Shown here: positions 1-10,400 of the stretch, one piece after another
Position numbering within the stretch: the first letter of the stretch is position 1
Layout: each line of letters opens with the position of its first letter
Source: Microglena sp. YARC
Taxonomy: Eukaryota > Chlorophyta > Chlorophyceae > Chlamydomonadales > Chlamydomonadaceae
Length of the DNA: 64,000 nt
Direction of reading: 5' to 3'
Assembly (NCBI GenBank): GCA_022414725.1
Contig: CM039463.1
Location: 22,143,511-22,207,510, forward strand
Program-made: the position numbers and the translations under genes
The notes under the pieces: generated by a model
What the model saw: only the letters and a program-made list of their open reading frames with translations
Database searches by the model: none
What the model was told of the DNA's origin: nothing

Positions 1-900
1 CAGGTGTCTACAGGTATCTACAGGTATCTACAGGTTCCAGAGCAGTTCGTGATTTTGACTGTCCCTTTATAATATATTTATTAAGTCCACCTTGATAGAT
101 GTCTTGTCGAGGTTGAAGAACTGAATGCGCGCACACACAAGTCGACGATTGGTAGGTAGTAGGATAGGCATGCATCTAGTGAATTCGCAATCTGGCCCAT
201 TCACAAGCAAAGGCAACATGTTTGATTGGGATTCTAAATTGTTGCGGCTTCTTACATTGATTGGCCACCCCAATATTGCCTTTGAATAATTGAATGATTT
301 AATTGTTACATACCGGCTCCAGACTGTTAACACTGCTCGCTGTCTGCGGGAATAATATCTGCGTTCAAACCATTAAAGTATTATAATAATAGGGGTTCAG
401 TTAATCAATGCCTTTTCTTGTTAGCCCTTCCTGTCACGGTTGGGCGAGTCCCTTTAGCCTATTGGAAACCCCTAGACTGTAACATATATACGGTACATTA
501 ATACATACCGTTACTTATCAAAATATAATTTTATTTGTATACAGCACCAAGTCTTCAGATGCGCGCCCTAGAGATGAAAGCTCTGGATTACAAGGACGGA
601 ACAGTGTTGTGCAGGGTAATTCAAAGCGCGCGCTTTTGAGCGCTGACTTTTAAACCCCCTCTGCGCTTTAAGCGCAGTTTTTTGCAACCACCTGTGGGCG
701 CAGCAAGCAATTTTTGCGCTTTTGCACTAAAAAGCGCAGTTGTTGTTGTTTCAAGTGTGCTAAAGCGCTGGCCAATTTGGCCATTTGAAGTACCCTGGTG
801 TTGTGAACAAAACTTCGATGTCCTCATCATGGTATGAGAGTGGTAAACCTGGGATGCCTACTTATCTCATAAAAGACCTACCTCACACACTGGTTTGTAA
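1..900. repeat. Repeat-bearing intergenic DNA, left edge
   Basis: No gene is visible. Bases 1-40 are a short tandem of a CAGGTATCTA-like 10-mer. Bases about 395-490 hold one copy of a dispersed family whose core is GGGCGAGTCCCTTTAGCC followed by a CTGGACTGTAACAT-like end (family R2). The stretch at 620-790 is rich in AAGCGC-type words, with no recognisable protein. Confidence 0.5.
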
Positions 901-938
901 TATGGCTAGATTAATAACTCCTTCCCACAACCGTAAGG

Positions 939-1082
939 TGGAAACTGAAAGAACTTGAAATAGATGGAAGCGACCCATTGTTCCTGTGGAATGATCGATT
1001 GTGTCATCTATGTGACTCTGGAACCGTTCAAGATGAATATCATGTGGTTCTTGAATGCCATATTCCCCACAGCGTAGTGTGA
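939..1082 (+). pseudogene. LINE-type retrotransposon 3' end, RT zinc-binding fragment
   Basis: An open frame of 47 codons reads WKLKELEIDGSDPLF, then NDRLCHLCDSGTVQDEYHVV and LECH. The CHLC...H...C pattern after a basic segment is what follows the reverse transcriptase in many non-LTR retrotransposons (zf-RVT type). No reverse transcriptase is seen upstream, so this is a 5'-truncated fragment. Its end (about 1050-1210) is also found at 44930-45110. Family assignment is by motif only. Confidence 0.6.
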
Positions 1083-1385
1083 GAAATGAAGTATTCTGAT
1101 GACCGACACGGATACCACAGCCGCACCACAAATTTCAAATTCTAAACCCCAAGGTGAAACCGGAAACCCATGCACCGCACATCATCCGCAGTACAGAGCA
1201 CTGTCGCTATTTAATCCGAACGCAGCCGGAATGTAACACCTTTTTGCTGCTCATCTGGTAAGCGCTCGGGTTATTACCAATTTTTCGTCCCCACCACCTT
1301 CCCTCTGTCTCCACAAGAGTTTTCATCATCTTCAGAAGCTACCAGAGCCTCCCAGGGGAAGTAACTCTGTTATTATTTGACAGTG

Positions 1386-1830
1386 GCGACTCGTTTGGTA
1401 GTAGCCCAAAGACAGACCTGTAAGGTCTGGACTTACAAGCTATCCTAATTTAGATGGTGCAGTATATTTATTTTAAGGGACTGTAGCAAGTACAAGTGCA
1501 GTCTGAGGAAGGATCCAGCTCCCCATGTGGGAACAAGGAACACCTCCAAAGAACAAGCACTTTGGGAAAGCTCAAACCCAAATATAATTACTGCACCCCT
1601 ACCAAAAGGGGCCCCATTTGAAGATGCGCTGGGCCTCTAAGGCTGTGTCTTTATGCCCAGCAAGCAGGCCCCTTTACTTGTGCAAACTCAAGTATGACAA
1701 TGATGAAGCCTGCTAACGCTGATTTCCTAAGTCCCTTGGGACTATTGGGCTTGCCCAATTTAATATGTATTCAGGAAATGTGAAAAGGCCTGTAAGGTAT
1801 CTGAGTCAAGTCATCTGAATGTGCTGATTA
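1386..1830 (+). repeat. Retroelement tail shared with 46.8-47.24 kb
   Basis: Starts with TTTGGTAGTAGCCCAAAGAC and continues through words such as GCCCCATTTGAAGAT, CAGCAAGCAGGCCCC and GATGAAGCCTGC to an ATTCAGGAAAT-like end. The same words recur in the same order at 46826-47240, so the two are copies of one element tail. It is non-coding here. Downstream, 1830-2290 shows no gene. Confidence 0.6.
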
Positions 1831-2076
1831 AGCCTCACTGAATTTGAGAAGAAAGTATCAGAAGTTCAGAACCTGATTCCCAATCTGAGAGCGAAATGAT
1901 TCCTTTACACTATCTAGAATTGTAAGGCCGTGCGAAGGCCGTGCAATCTAGAATTGTAAGGCCGTGCGAAGCTACGTCTCTTTATCCATGAATGCATGAA
2001 GAGATTGGATCACATATATTTGTATACAAATGATTTTGATAGATTATTGATTGTTTAATAACGATTTAAAAATCTC

Positions 2077-2465
2077 CGGTAAATATGTTTACTACCAAAG
2101 AGGGCGAGCAGCCAAATTTTCAAGAGATAACTTTTCTACGACACAAACTTTGGAGCTTGCTTCCTATAGTACAGCAACTAGTTTAGGTCATTCTGTCAGC
2201 TGCCGGTAGGGTAGGTCATACCGGCAATTAGCTAGGTGGCGTGTGCACTCGCGCATACTATGCTATGACTAGAGTCATAGCATAACACAAATTGCTGGCT
2301 GGTGCCATGTAACCAAGTTCAAGTTAACAGAAGAACACACAATTCGACCTTGAACTTGGTTTCATGGCTTCAGCGAAAAATAAAATCCAGGAAAATGTAA
2401 ACGCGAACAAATCATTTTTCATTTTTACTTGTGCCATGTAACAGAAGCACACACAATTCAATCTC
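2077..2465. repeat. Inverted-repeat element family R5 (AACCAAGTTCAAG)
   Basis: The pair ATGTAACCAAGTTCAAG (about 2308) and CTTGAACTTGGTTTCAT (about 2348) forms a hairpin. Related pieces with a TACCAAAGAGGGCGAGCAGCC-like end lie at 2090, 3345-3410, 7970-8035, 32690-32760 and 37545-37600. It looks like a small foldback or MITE family. No coding capacity. Confidence 0.45.
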
Positions 2466-2722
2466 TTCATACAATCATTGACCAACAAGGCAACTTCTCA
2501 CGGCCTTCCCCGACAGTACTGCTTGATTGTGTCCTGTTCCAGTATTAATATTTGGCTGCTGAACCTGGACAAGTCTTACTTGATTGGATTGGAAGATGAG
2601 GAGCAGCCCAGAGTTGGCTGGATAAATAACTACGAAATGCATTCAAATTCTTGCCCCCCCGAGTGCCGAACCAGTCCTGCCCCCGAGGAAAATCATTCCC
2701 CAATAATTGGATATTTGAAAGA

Positions 2723-2763
2723 CCCCCCCCCCCCCCCCCCCTCCCCCCCCCCCCCCCCCCCCC
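2723..2763. repeat. Poly-C tract
   Basis: About 40 bases that are almost all C, with one T. The proline-rich reading frames across it on both strands are artefacts of the homopolymer. Confidence 0.9.
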
Positions 2764-2958
2764 GGAATTTAGGTGCGGGCTTGTCTTGGTTCAACGCTGG
2801 CCTGCCTATGACAGATATAATGTAATGCACTACCAACATATCGTTTCTCAAAGCATCGAGATGGCCATAATAGACAGTCAGGAATGCGGCATGCAACAAA
2901 GAAAGTGTGGGCTGACCCTTGAGACACTGGGCCTGCCATCCATATATAGGGATACATA

Positions 2959-3117
2959 TAGGGATCGGCATGATGTTGGCCAACGGTGAGTATGATATCA
3001 TACAAATCGCATCATTTGATATCGTATTTAAATTGCACCTTTAGCCTAGTCAGACTGCTGGCATCATATGATATCATATAATTACATGATATCATATGAT
3101 GTCATATAGCCGTTCCC
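2959..3117. mobile_element. AT-rich palindromic MITE, family R3
   Basis: Ends are TAGGGATCGGCA and (complement) TAGGGAACGGC. The interior alternates ATGATATCATATGAT palindromes with a conserved TTTAGCCTAGTCAGACTGC segment. Other copies are at 5335-5475, 12780-13310 (expanded), 17288-17460, 22035-22195, 40155-40310 and 58313-58438. It is non-autonomous, with no protein. Confidence 0.65.
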
Positions 3118-3619
3118 TTCCCATATCACACTGTTTCCACTGTGGGTTTTTATTTTTATGAAAGGAATTCACCCAGGAGGTAGGTAACCCGACACAAACC
3201 AGCGGCACCGGGAATTCAGTTCGAATGGTGTTGCCACTCCTACAAAAGAGTAGGCACACTTAGGGTCGGCGGGAGATACCGACCCACGGCCAGATGTACG
3301 CGCACCATTACCGTAATATGTACTATGGTGCAGTAAAATGTTTTTTACTGCCAAAGACGGCGTGCAGCCAAATAATTGGCTGGATCCATATATCCAAGTT
3401 CAAGCTTAACATGCAGTAACCAGGCTAGTTGATGCCTTTCTACATATGTGCGTGACATCACACACTGCCCTTGCAAACTGTGTGTGCTTTGGTTTTTGGT
3501 CTCGCAATCACGAGGCTGATAACATGGAGTTCCCCTTCAATTGTGTGTGAAAACATGCAGTGATCCTCAAAATCATGCGTAATTTGGGCCTGTGTCAAGC
3601 ACCAATGCACGTTTATTGG

Positions 3620-3795
3620 CGGAGCCTCCTCTTCAAGGGGGCGGGAGCCCCCAATGTCACCCCGTTGTCTGTCTGTGTGTGTGACTGTCTGACAGAGACG
3701 AAGCCTTACACGTCAGCCAACGGTCTCGTAACTAACTCGCTTCCGTTGCCACCTGTCGCTCCGTTGCGAATGCTCTCCGCCAATTGTTAGCTTCG
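3620..3795 (+). repeat. Dispersed repeat family H
   Basis: Contains GGGGGCGGGAGCCCCCAATG followed by CCCGTTGTCTGTCTG and a GCTCCGTTGCGAATGCTCTC end. Copies or parts lie at 33755-33920, 36640-36815, 47640-47710, 56220-56310 and 56480-56610. Non-coding. Confidence 0.5.
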
Positions 3796-3814
3796 TTTGT
3801 TAAGTAATGTGAAC

Positions 3815-4002
3815 GCCTGGTGGTGGGTGCTATTAAGGGAGCCCCGTCTTACAATGGTAGAGAACGGGCTGCTACTTTACCTGGACAAAGCTACCATGGC
3901 GGTTGACAGCGACCGCGAACACTTAAGCGCACCCATTGGGATTCGAACCCTGCACCTTCATGGATTCAACGAGCTCAACCATAGGACCATTTGTTGAAAC
4001 GG
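3815..4002 (-). mobile_element. tRNA-headed SINE
   Basis: On the minus strand it starts at CCCGTTTCAACAAATGGTCC and has a B-box-like GGGTTCGAATCCC. The tail shared by the family runs through AACCGCCATGGTAGCTTTGT and ends at ACCACCAGG. Its head resembles that of the 32.4 kb copy, not that of the 22.5 kb copy. The head does not fold as a complete functional tRNA by eye. Confidence 0.65.
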
Positions 4003-4089
4003 GATGCACGTTTATAACTAACCTTGGCACTACCCCCCCCCCCCCCCCATCCATCCAAACTCCGAGTTGTTCTCTTGCCTAAATCCAAT

Positions 4090-4220
4090 CCCCTTCTATG
4101 GGAATGTTTAGTGATGCCTGGAGATGTTCTTAAGTCCCCCTTGCCTCTGTCAAGCCGCGGGCACATTTGGAGTCCAGAAGGGACCAGGGAACTGGAACCA
4201 TCATGCATCATCATCACAAG
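4090..4220 (+). repeat. Dispersed repeat family K
   Basis: Core is CCGCGGGCACATTTGGAGTC, CAGNAGGGNACCAGG and a CATCATCATCA end. Related copies lie at 28985-29105, 32195-32300 (opposite strand), 38245-38335 and 55870-55930. Non-coding. Confidence 0.45.
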
Positions 4221-4423
4221 CCTGGCTTTTTGATTCGGTTCTTCTGATCAGCTTCAAGGCAAGCCCTGGGCAGCCCCCGGGCGATCCACTGGGCTACACA
4301 TACACATGTCAACAGTTCTGGACAGCTTTAAGGTGCACTAGGTTGCATCAGGTTAGGCTGAATAGTTGAGCTGCCTAGAAGCTGCAGCCTGCAGCCGAAA
4401 TTAAAAGCACTGTCCACAACCAG

Positions 4424-7400
4424 TTATTGGGTACTGATAGAAAATTTTGCCGCAACTTCTGGGCGGCTTGTTTGTTGATGCTCTGATGCTGTGAGTGCCT
4501 CTGAGCCTCTCGCGTCAGCAAACTTCTGCTTCATAGCTTCAGATGCTCCCCCAGGTGCTTCCCACTCCTGTATCACACTCTGCAGCCACTGCATAACAAG
4601 CCGGTCAGTCCATCGAGGGCCCCATGGAGCCCCCTCTCCTGCAAACCAACCCAGATGGCCTCCAGTCTTCGTCGTCACTAGTGTGCAGTCGGGGTTCTGA
4701 GAGATGGCTTCGTACGGAATTGAATCCTAACACATGCAAGGTGAGAAGGAGCAAGGTTAAGAGGGGAGGTGGAGGGGTTGGAGGGAGAGAGTTGAGGGTG
4801 AGCAAGAGCGAAGGATTTGTGAATTCAATAGTGGGTTAAACGTGAATTCAATAGTGGGGTGAACGTGAATTCAATAGTGGGTTGAACGTGAATTCAATAG
4901 TGGGTTGAACGTGAATATAATAGTGGGTTGGACGTGAATTCAATAGTGGGTTGAACGTGAATTCAATAGTGGGTTGAACGTGAATTCAATAGTGGGTTGA
5001 ACGTGAATATAATAGTGGGTTGGACGTGAATTCAATAGTGGGTTGAACGTGAATTCAATAGTGGGTTGAACGTGAATTCAATAGTGGGTTGAACGTGAAT
5101 ATAATAGTGGGTTGGACGTGAATTCAATAGTGGGTTGAACGTGAATTCAATAGTGGGTTGAACGTGAATTCAATAGTGGGTTGAACGTGAATTCGGAAAT
5201 CGTTACCGGCGACCACTTTTTGGTGGAAACTAAACAAATATTATGTGATGTGGCATAGCGTGGTTTGCAGTAATGCTATCTGTTTGGCACTGTTAATATC
5301 TCCAACAATACCATATGTTACTTTATCCCACGTTAGTAGGGACCAGCATATCATATGATGTTGACCAAAGGCGAGTATGATATCATATGATATCATACAA
5401 ATTGCATCATATGATATTCGTATAGAAATGGTAACTTTGGCCAAGTCAGACTGCCGACATCATATAATGTCTATAATAGCTATTTGGCTACCCCTAGACT
5501 GTAAAACTACATACACCCTCAATTTGATAGACTCGGTAATTTCTTCAACAGTACCAATAACCGTATCCCACGTAAGCAGTTAGAATACCAAGTTCATGAC
5601 ACTATATAATGTATGTTGTGTAATGTGGCATAGCGTGGTTTGCAGTAATGCTATCTGTCTGGCACCGGTAATATCTCCAACAATACCAATTACTGTATCC
5701 CACATTAGCAGCTAGAATCCTGGGTTCATGACAGTAAACAGTAGTGAGTCAACTCTAAACTTGGTGAATCCTGCTTTCATACTCACCTTGATAGACCCCC
5801 CCCCCCCCCCCCCCCCCCCTACCACACACACACAACACACACACACCTCACCTTGATATGCACTATATTATGTATGTCATGCAATGTGGCAGTAGTGAGC
5901 AGTAGTGCTTTCGTCCTCACCTTGATCAACACTATATTATATATGTTATGTTATGCAATGTGACAGCAGTGAGCAGTAGTGCTTTCATCCTCACCTTGAT
6001 CGACACCGGGTCGTTGAGCGCTTGAACACAAAGCAGGGGTACCTTGACATCAGGGATGGAGAGCCGACTGCTCCCTTGTTCATAATATTGCTCAACACTG
6101 TCCCATTCTGCATGTATGACAAGTTTGAAGGAGAGATCGTCAATAAGGTCGGCCTCCTCTGGTCTGTTCTGTTTGAGTCCTTCTGTCCGATTTGAGCTGT
6201 CCTGCTCTGTTTGAGTTGTTCTGTTCTGTTTGGTTTGAGTTTTTCTGTTCTGCTCGGTTTGAGCTGTTCTGTTCTGTGTGAGTTGTTCTGTTCTGTTCTG
6301 TTCAGTTTGAGTGATTACATTCTGTTATGTTTGGTTTGAGTTGTTCTGTTCTGTTCGGTTTGAGTTGTTATGTTCTCTTCTGTTCTGTTTTGCTTTCTTC
6401 AGTTTTGGTGACATAAGTAGCAGTACGTAAAAGTACATGCTGTACACCTTCCCCCTGTTTAGTGCTCGTACTGGGCTTGTATTTTCGGAAGAACACTTCT
6501 ATTGCCTGTAATACATCGATCAAAAATTATGTTATGGGCACGATGACTCAGGAGCACCCATCACACGCAGTGTACTGACTTCAAAGTACTTTGAAGTACA
6601 ACTTCTCAGTGGAATCAAATTATCTAGTAGTACTCGATCTCATGTCCTCCGTCTGGAGTTTTTTTCCGCTACCAGTAGCGATCGCTACCTGAGACCCTGT
6701 TTTGGCCCAACCTTCCACTACCTTGAGACTCGAATCTCAGCCCCGCCCCTGAACTCCCGGGGCCGGCCCTTCCAGCCGTCAATCCACATCCCTACCAGGA
6801 GCCCAACCTTGGAAGATACCAAATCCCTGATCACTACCAGAAGACCTCCTTTTTGAGACTGAAATAAGCTAGGCCTCTGTCGTGTCTGCCGTGTTGCGAT
6901 TTGTTGGGGACCACATCTTGAAGTGCTTGCTTATATAGCCCCTCCTGATAGCCTATAATTATCTTGATTGTTTTAGGTTGGGCAAGTCCCTTTAGCTTAA
7001 TTGGCTGCCCCCTGGACTGGAACATAGATACACACACCACCACAGCAGGGTTGATTTTTAGGCAAGGAACCAGTGTCTTAACGAAGCACGACAGTGCTCT
7101 TATCAGTGTTCGGGTGCTACAAGCAGATTTTTGACCCCCCCACCCCACCCCCCACCCCCCCGAAATAAACCTCAAAAAGCTCTAACTTTGCACCTCAAAA
7201 AGACTAAGGTGTGCATTGTAGCAATTCAATAAAAGCATAATATAATATATAAGTATTAAACTAATACATAAGTATTGTAGCACTTCAATAAAAGCCTGAA
7301 CCGCAGTGAGTGGCCTATCCTCTTACCCCCTGGACTGGAACATGTATGCATACTGAATCCTTGGTGGCGCTGGTTTGTGTAAGGGGTCCCACCTCCTGGG

Positions 7401-10400
7401 GTGAAAATCCTGTCAAAACATTGATTAAAATACACCAACTCAGTGAGTGGCATATCATCTTACCGAAGCTTTAAAGGTCACACGTTAGAGCCTTTTGGGG
7501 TTGCTTTTTAGGGTAAAAACGCTGCCAGTAGCACTTTATAGGCTGCTAGGAGCACCATGGTGCTAAGCAAAGGAAATATCTATTTCCTTGCGAAAAAGCT
7601 TGCAACTCAGTGAGTGGCATACCATGTAATAACTAATAAGTGCTGATATCAATGCCTGCTTGCTGCAATCATTCTTGCTTGCTGCGAAATTGCCTTTTTC
7701 TGAGGATTTGTTGGAAGACCCCTCCCAGATTATGTGGAGCGGGCTTGGCTTGGGCCATTGGTCGGTCGATGACAATGTAATGCAATGTAATGTTATGTAA
7801 TGTAATGTAACGTAATGCAATGTAATATCTTCTTACCGAAGCTTTTGATGGTCACAGCCTCATCAAACTGATCAAGAGTGGTGCAAGCTCGAGCTTTCTC
7901 CATATCGATGCCCTGTGCAAGGGATGGCATTTTTATTGAATTGTTAACGATTACACTTTTCCAGATAAACAGTTTTACCTCCAAAGACGGGGAGCAGCCA
8001 AATTGCTGGCAGGAGTAGCCATGTAATCAAAATAACAAACAATTAAATCTCGAGCTTTCTGTATATCGATGTCCTGTGCAAGGGATGGCAGAATCTCAGC
8101 CACAGGGTACAGAACAAAAGCGGTTGGGTAGGGCTACGACAAGAACCCTCAAGAGAAGCTTCAACAAAGGGGGATAACAAAAAGTAATCGTCAATCCTCA
8201 ACCCCATAGCTCTTCAACCCTCAACCCTTTACCCTAAACCCTGTACCCTCAACTCTGCACCCTCAACCCTGTACCCTCAACTCTGTACTCTCAACCCTGT
8301 ACACTCAACCTTGTACCCTCAACTCTGTACCCTCAACCCTGCACCATCAACCTTGTACCCTCATCCCTGTACCCTGAACCTTGTACCCTCAACCATGTAC
8401 CCTCAACCCTGTACACTCAACCCTGTACACTCAACTCTGTACCCTCAACCCTGCACCCTCAACCTTGTACCCTCAACCCTGTACCCTGTACCCTCAACCC
8501 TGTACCCTCAACCTTGTACCCTCAACCCTGTACCCTCAACCTTGTACCCTCAACCCTGTACACTCAACCTTGTACCCTCAATCCTGTACCCTCAACCTTG
8601 TACCCTCAACCCTGTACACTCAACCCTGTACATTCAACCCTGTACCCTCAACCTTGTACCCTCAACCCTGTACCCTCAACCCTGTACCCTCAACTCTGTA
8701 CCCTCAACCCTGCACCCTAAACCCTGTACCCTCAACTCTGTACCTTCAACCCTGTACCTCAACCCTTTACCCTCAATCCTTTACCCTCAACCCTGTACCC
8801 TCAACCCTGTACCCTCAACCCTGTACCCTCAGCCCTGTATCCTCAACCCTTTACCCTGTACCCTCAACTATGTACCCACAACCCTGTACCCTCAACCCTG
8901 CACCCTCAAACCTGCATCCTCAACCCTGCACCCTCCACCCTCTAATCGCCTCCAATAGCCAAGAGAAGAAATAACTAATGGTGTAAGTTTCACTCAGAAA
9001 GTTAGAAGGAGAGCTCAATAATATTGGATTCCACCACCATAGCTAATATTGTTGGCTATTAGCAGCAGCTTCTAGGCAGCTCCCCTGACAGGCTATTCAG
9101 CCAAACCTAATGCCAGCTAGTCCACCTCAAAGCTGACACAATCAGCTGTCCAAAATGATGGCATATTTGTAGGGGTTGGCTATGTAATATTATATGAGTG
9201 AATAAATAATATTATATAATATTAGTCAGACGAGCCGTCTCACCAGAAACTTGAATTTATTTGAAAAACTTATAATATTATTAGTTCATATTAGTTTTTC
9301 GAACACTAATATTAGTTGCCGTCCCCTACATATTTGGGTGAAGCACAGTGTATGGCGCAGGGAGCTGCCTAGAAGCAACTAAAACAAGCTGAAAAGAAAA
9401 GCCCTGTCCACCACACAAACTCTGTGGCGCAAGATCCACCATGACAGAAGCCAACAATCCATCACGAATCCAATATTATCGAAAGAAAGTTAGAAGGAAC
9501 GCATGACCATATTGGATTCCACCGCACACAAAAAGTGCGCCAACTCTTTGGTAGGAGTGGTAATGCCATTCAAACTGAAACCTCAGTGTCGCTGGTTTGT
9601 GTTGTGAGACCCATCTCCTGGGGTGAAATTCCTTTCACAACTGAAAAACAAAATTGGGGCAGCGGCCTCCATGGCACAAGCCATCAATCCATTATGAAAC
9701 TGTCACGCATAGTTAAATATAGGATTCAATTATCACTATAGCACAAACTCAGGGCCCCTGTTGGTAAAACTATTGTTTGATATTAAGTTCATCAGTGTTT
9801 TTTCTGTTTTAGACCCTTCTGATATCATGGTTGGGCAAGTCCCTTTAGTTTATTTAGCTACCCCTGGACTGTAACAACGTACATACAACCCATACATCCA
9901 TCATAAATCTGCCTCCCAAAGCTCCATCTGCCATGGCTCAACTCCTGACTGGCTTACCTTTGCACAGTTCCACACATTCTCCTGCTTGGCTAGACTTGAG
10001 TTGAATGCCATCCCCACCATCACCGCCGCATGTTGATCTCGATCGCCCTCCAAGGGCTTGGACTGCCTGAAATGGAAAGACCAGTTCCGAGATGGGCTCC
10101 CCCATCCACCCCCACCCACCCACCCAGACCTAACTACCCAACCGCCACCCACTCACCTACCTACCCACCCACTCACCCACCCTTACCTTCGTATTGTTCC
10201 ACATGCTCATGCTTGGCTAGGATAGACTTGAAGGCCAACGCCAGACCCCAGTTGTAGATCTGGCTTCCGAGATGGGCTCCCCACCCCACCCCGACCACCC
10301 CCACCATTACCTTTGTATTGTTCCATCTGGCATGCTTAGAGTAGGCTTGAAGGCCAACGCCACCGTCGCCACAACACACCGCATGTTGCTCTTGATTGTC

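Noticed and set aside
2478..3001. Overlapping proline- and glycine-rich frames
   Set aside because: Created by the poly-C tract and flanking repeats; no conserved motif.
8311..8974. Two 197-215 codon frames of YPQPCTLN-type repeats
   Set aside because: Pure translation of the 14-bp minisatellite, open in several frames at once, and inside a hydrolase intron.
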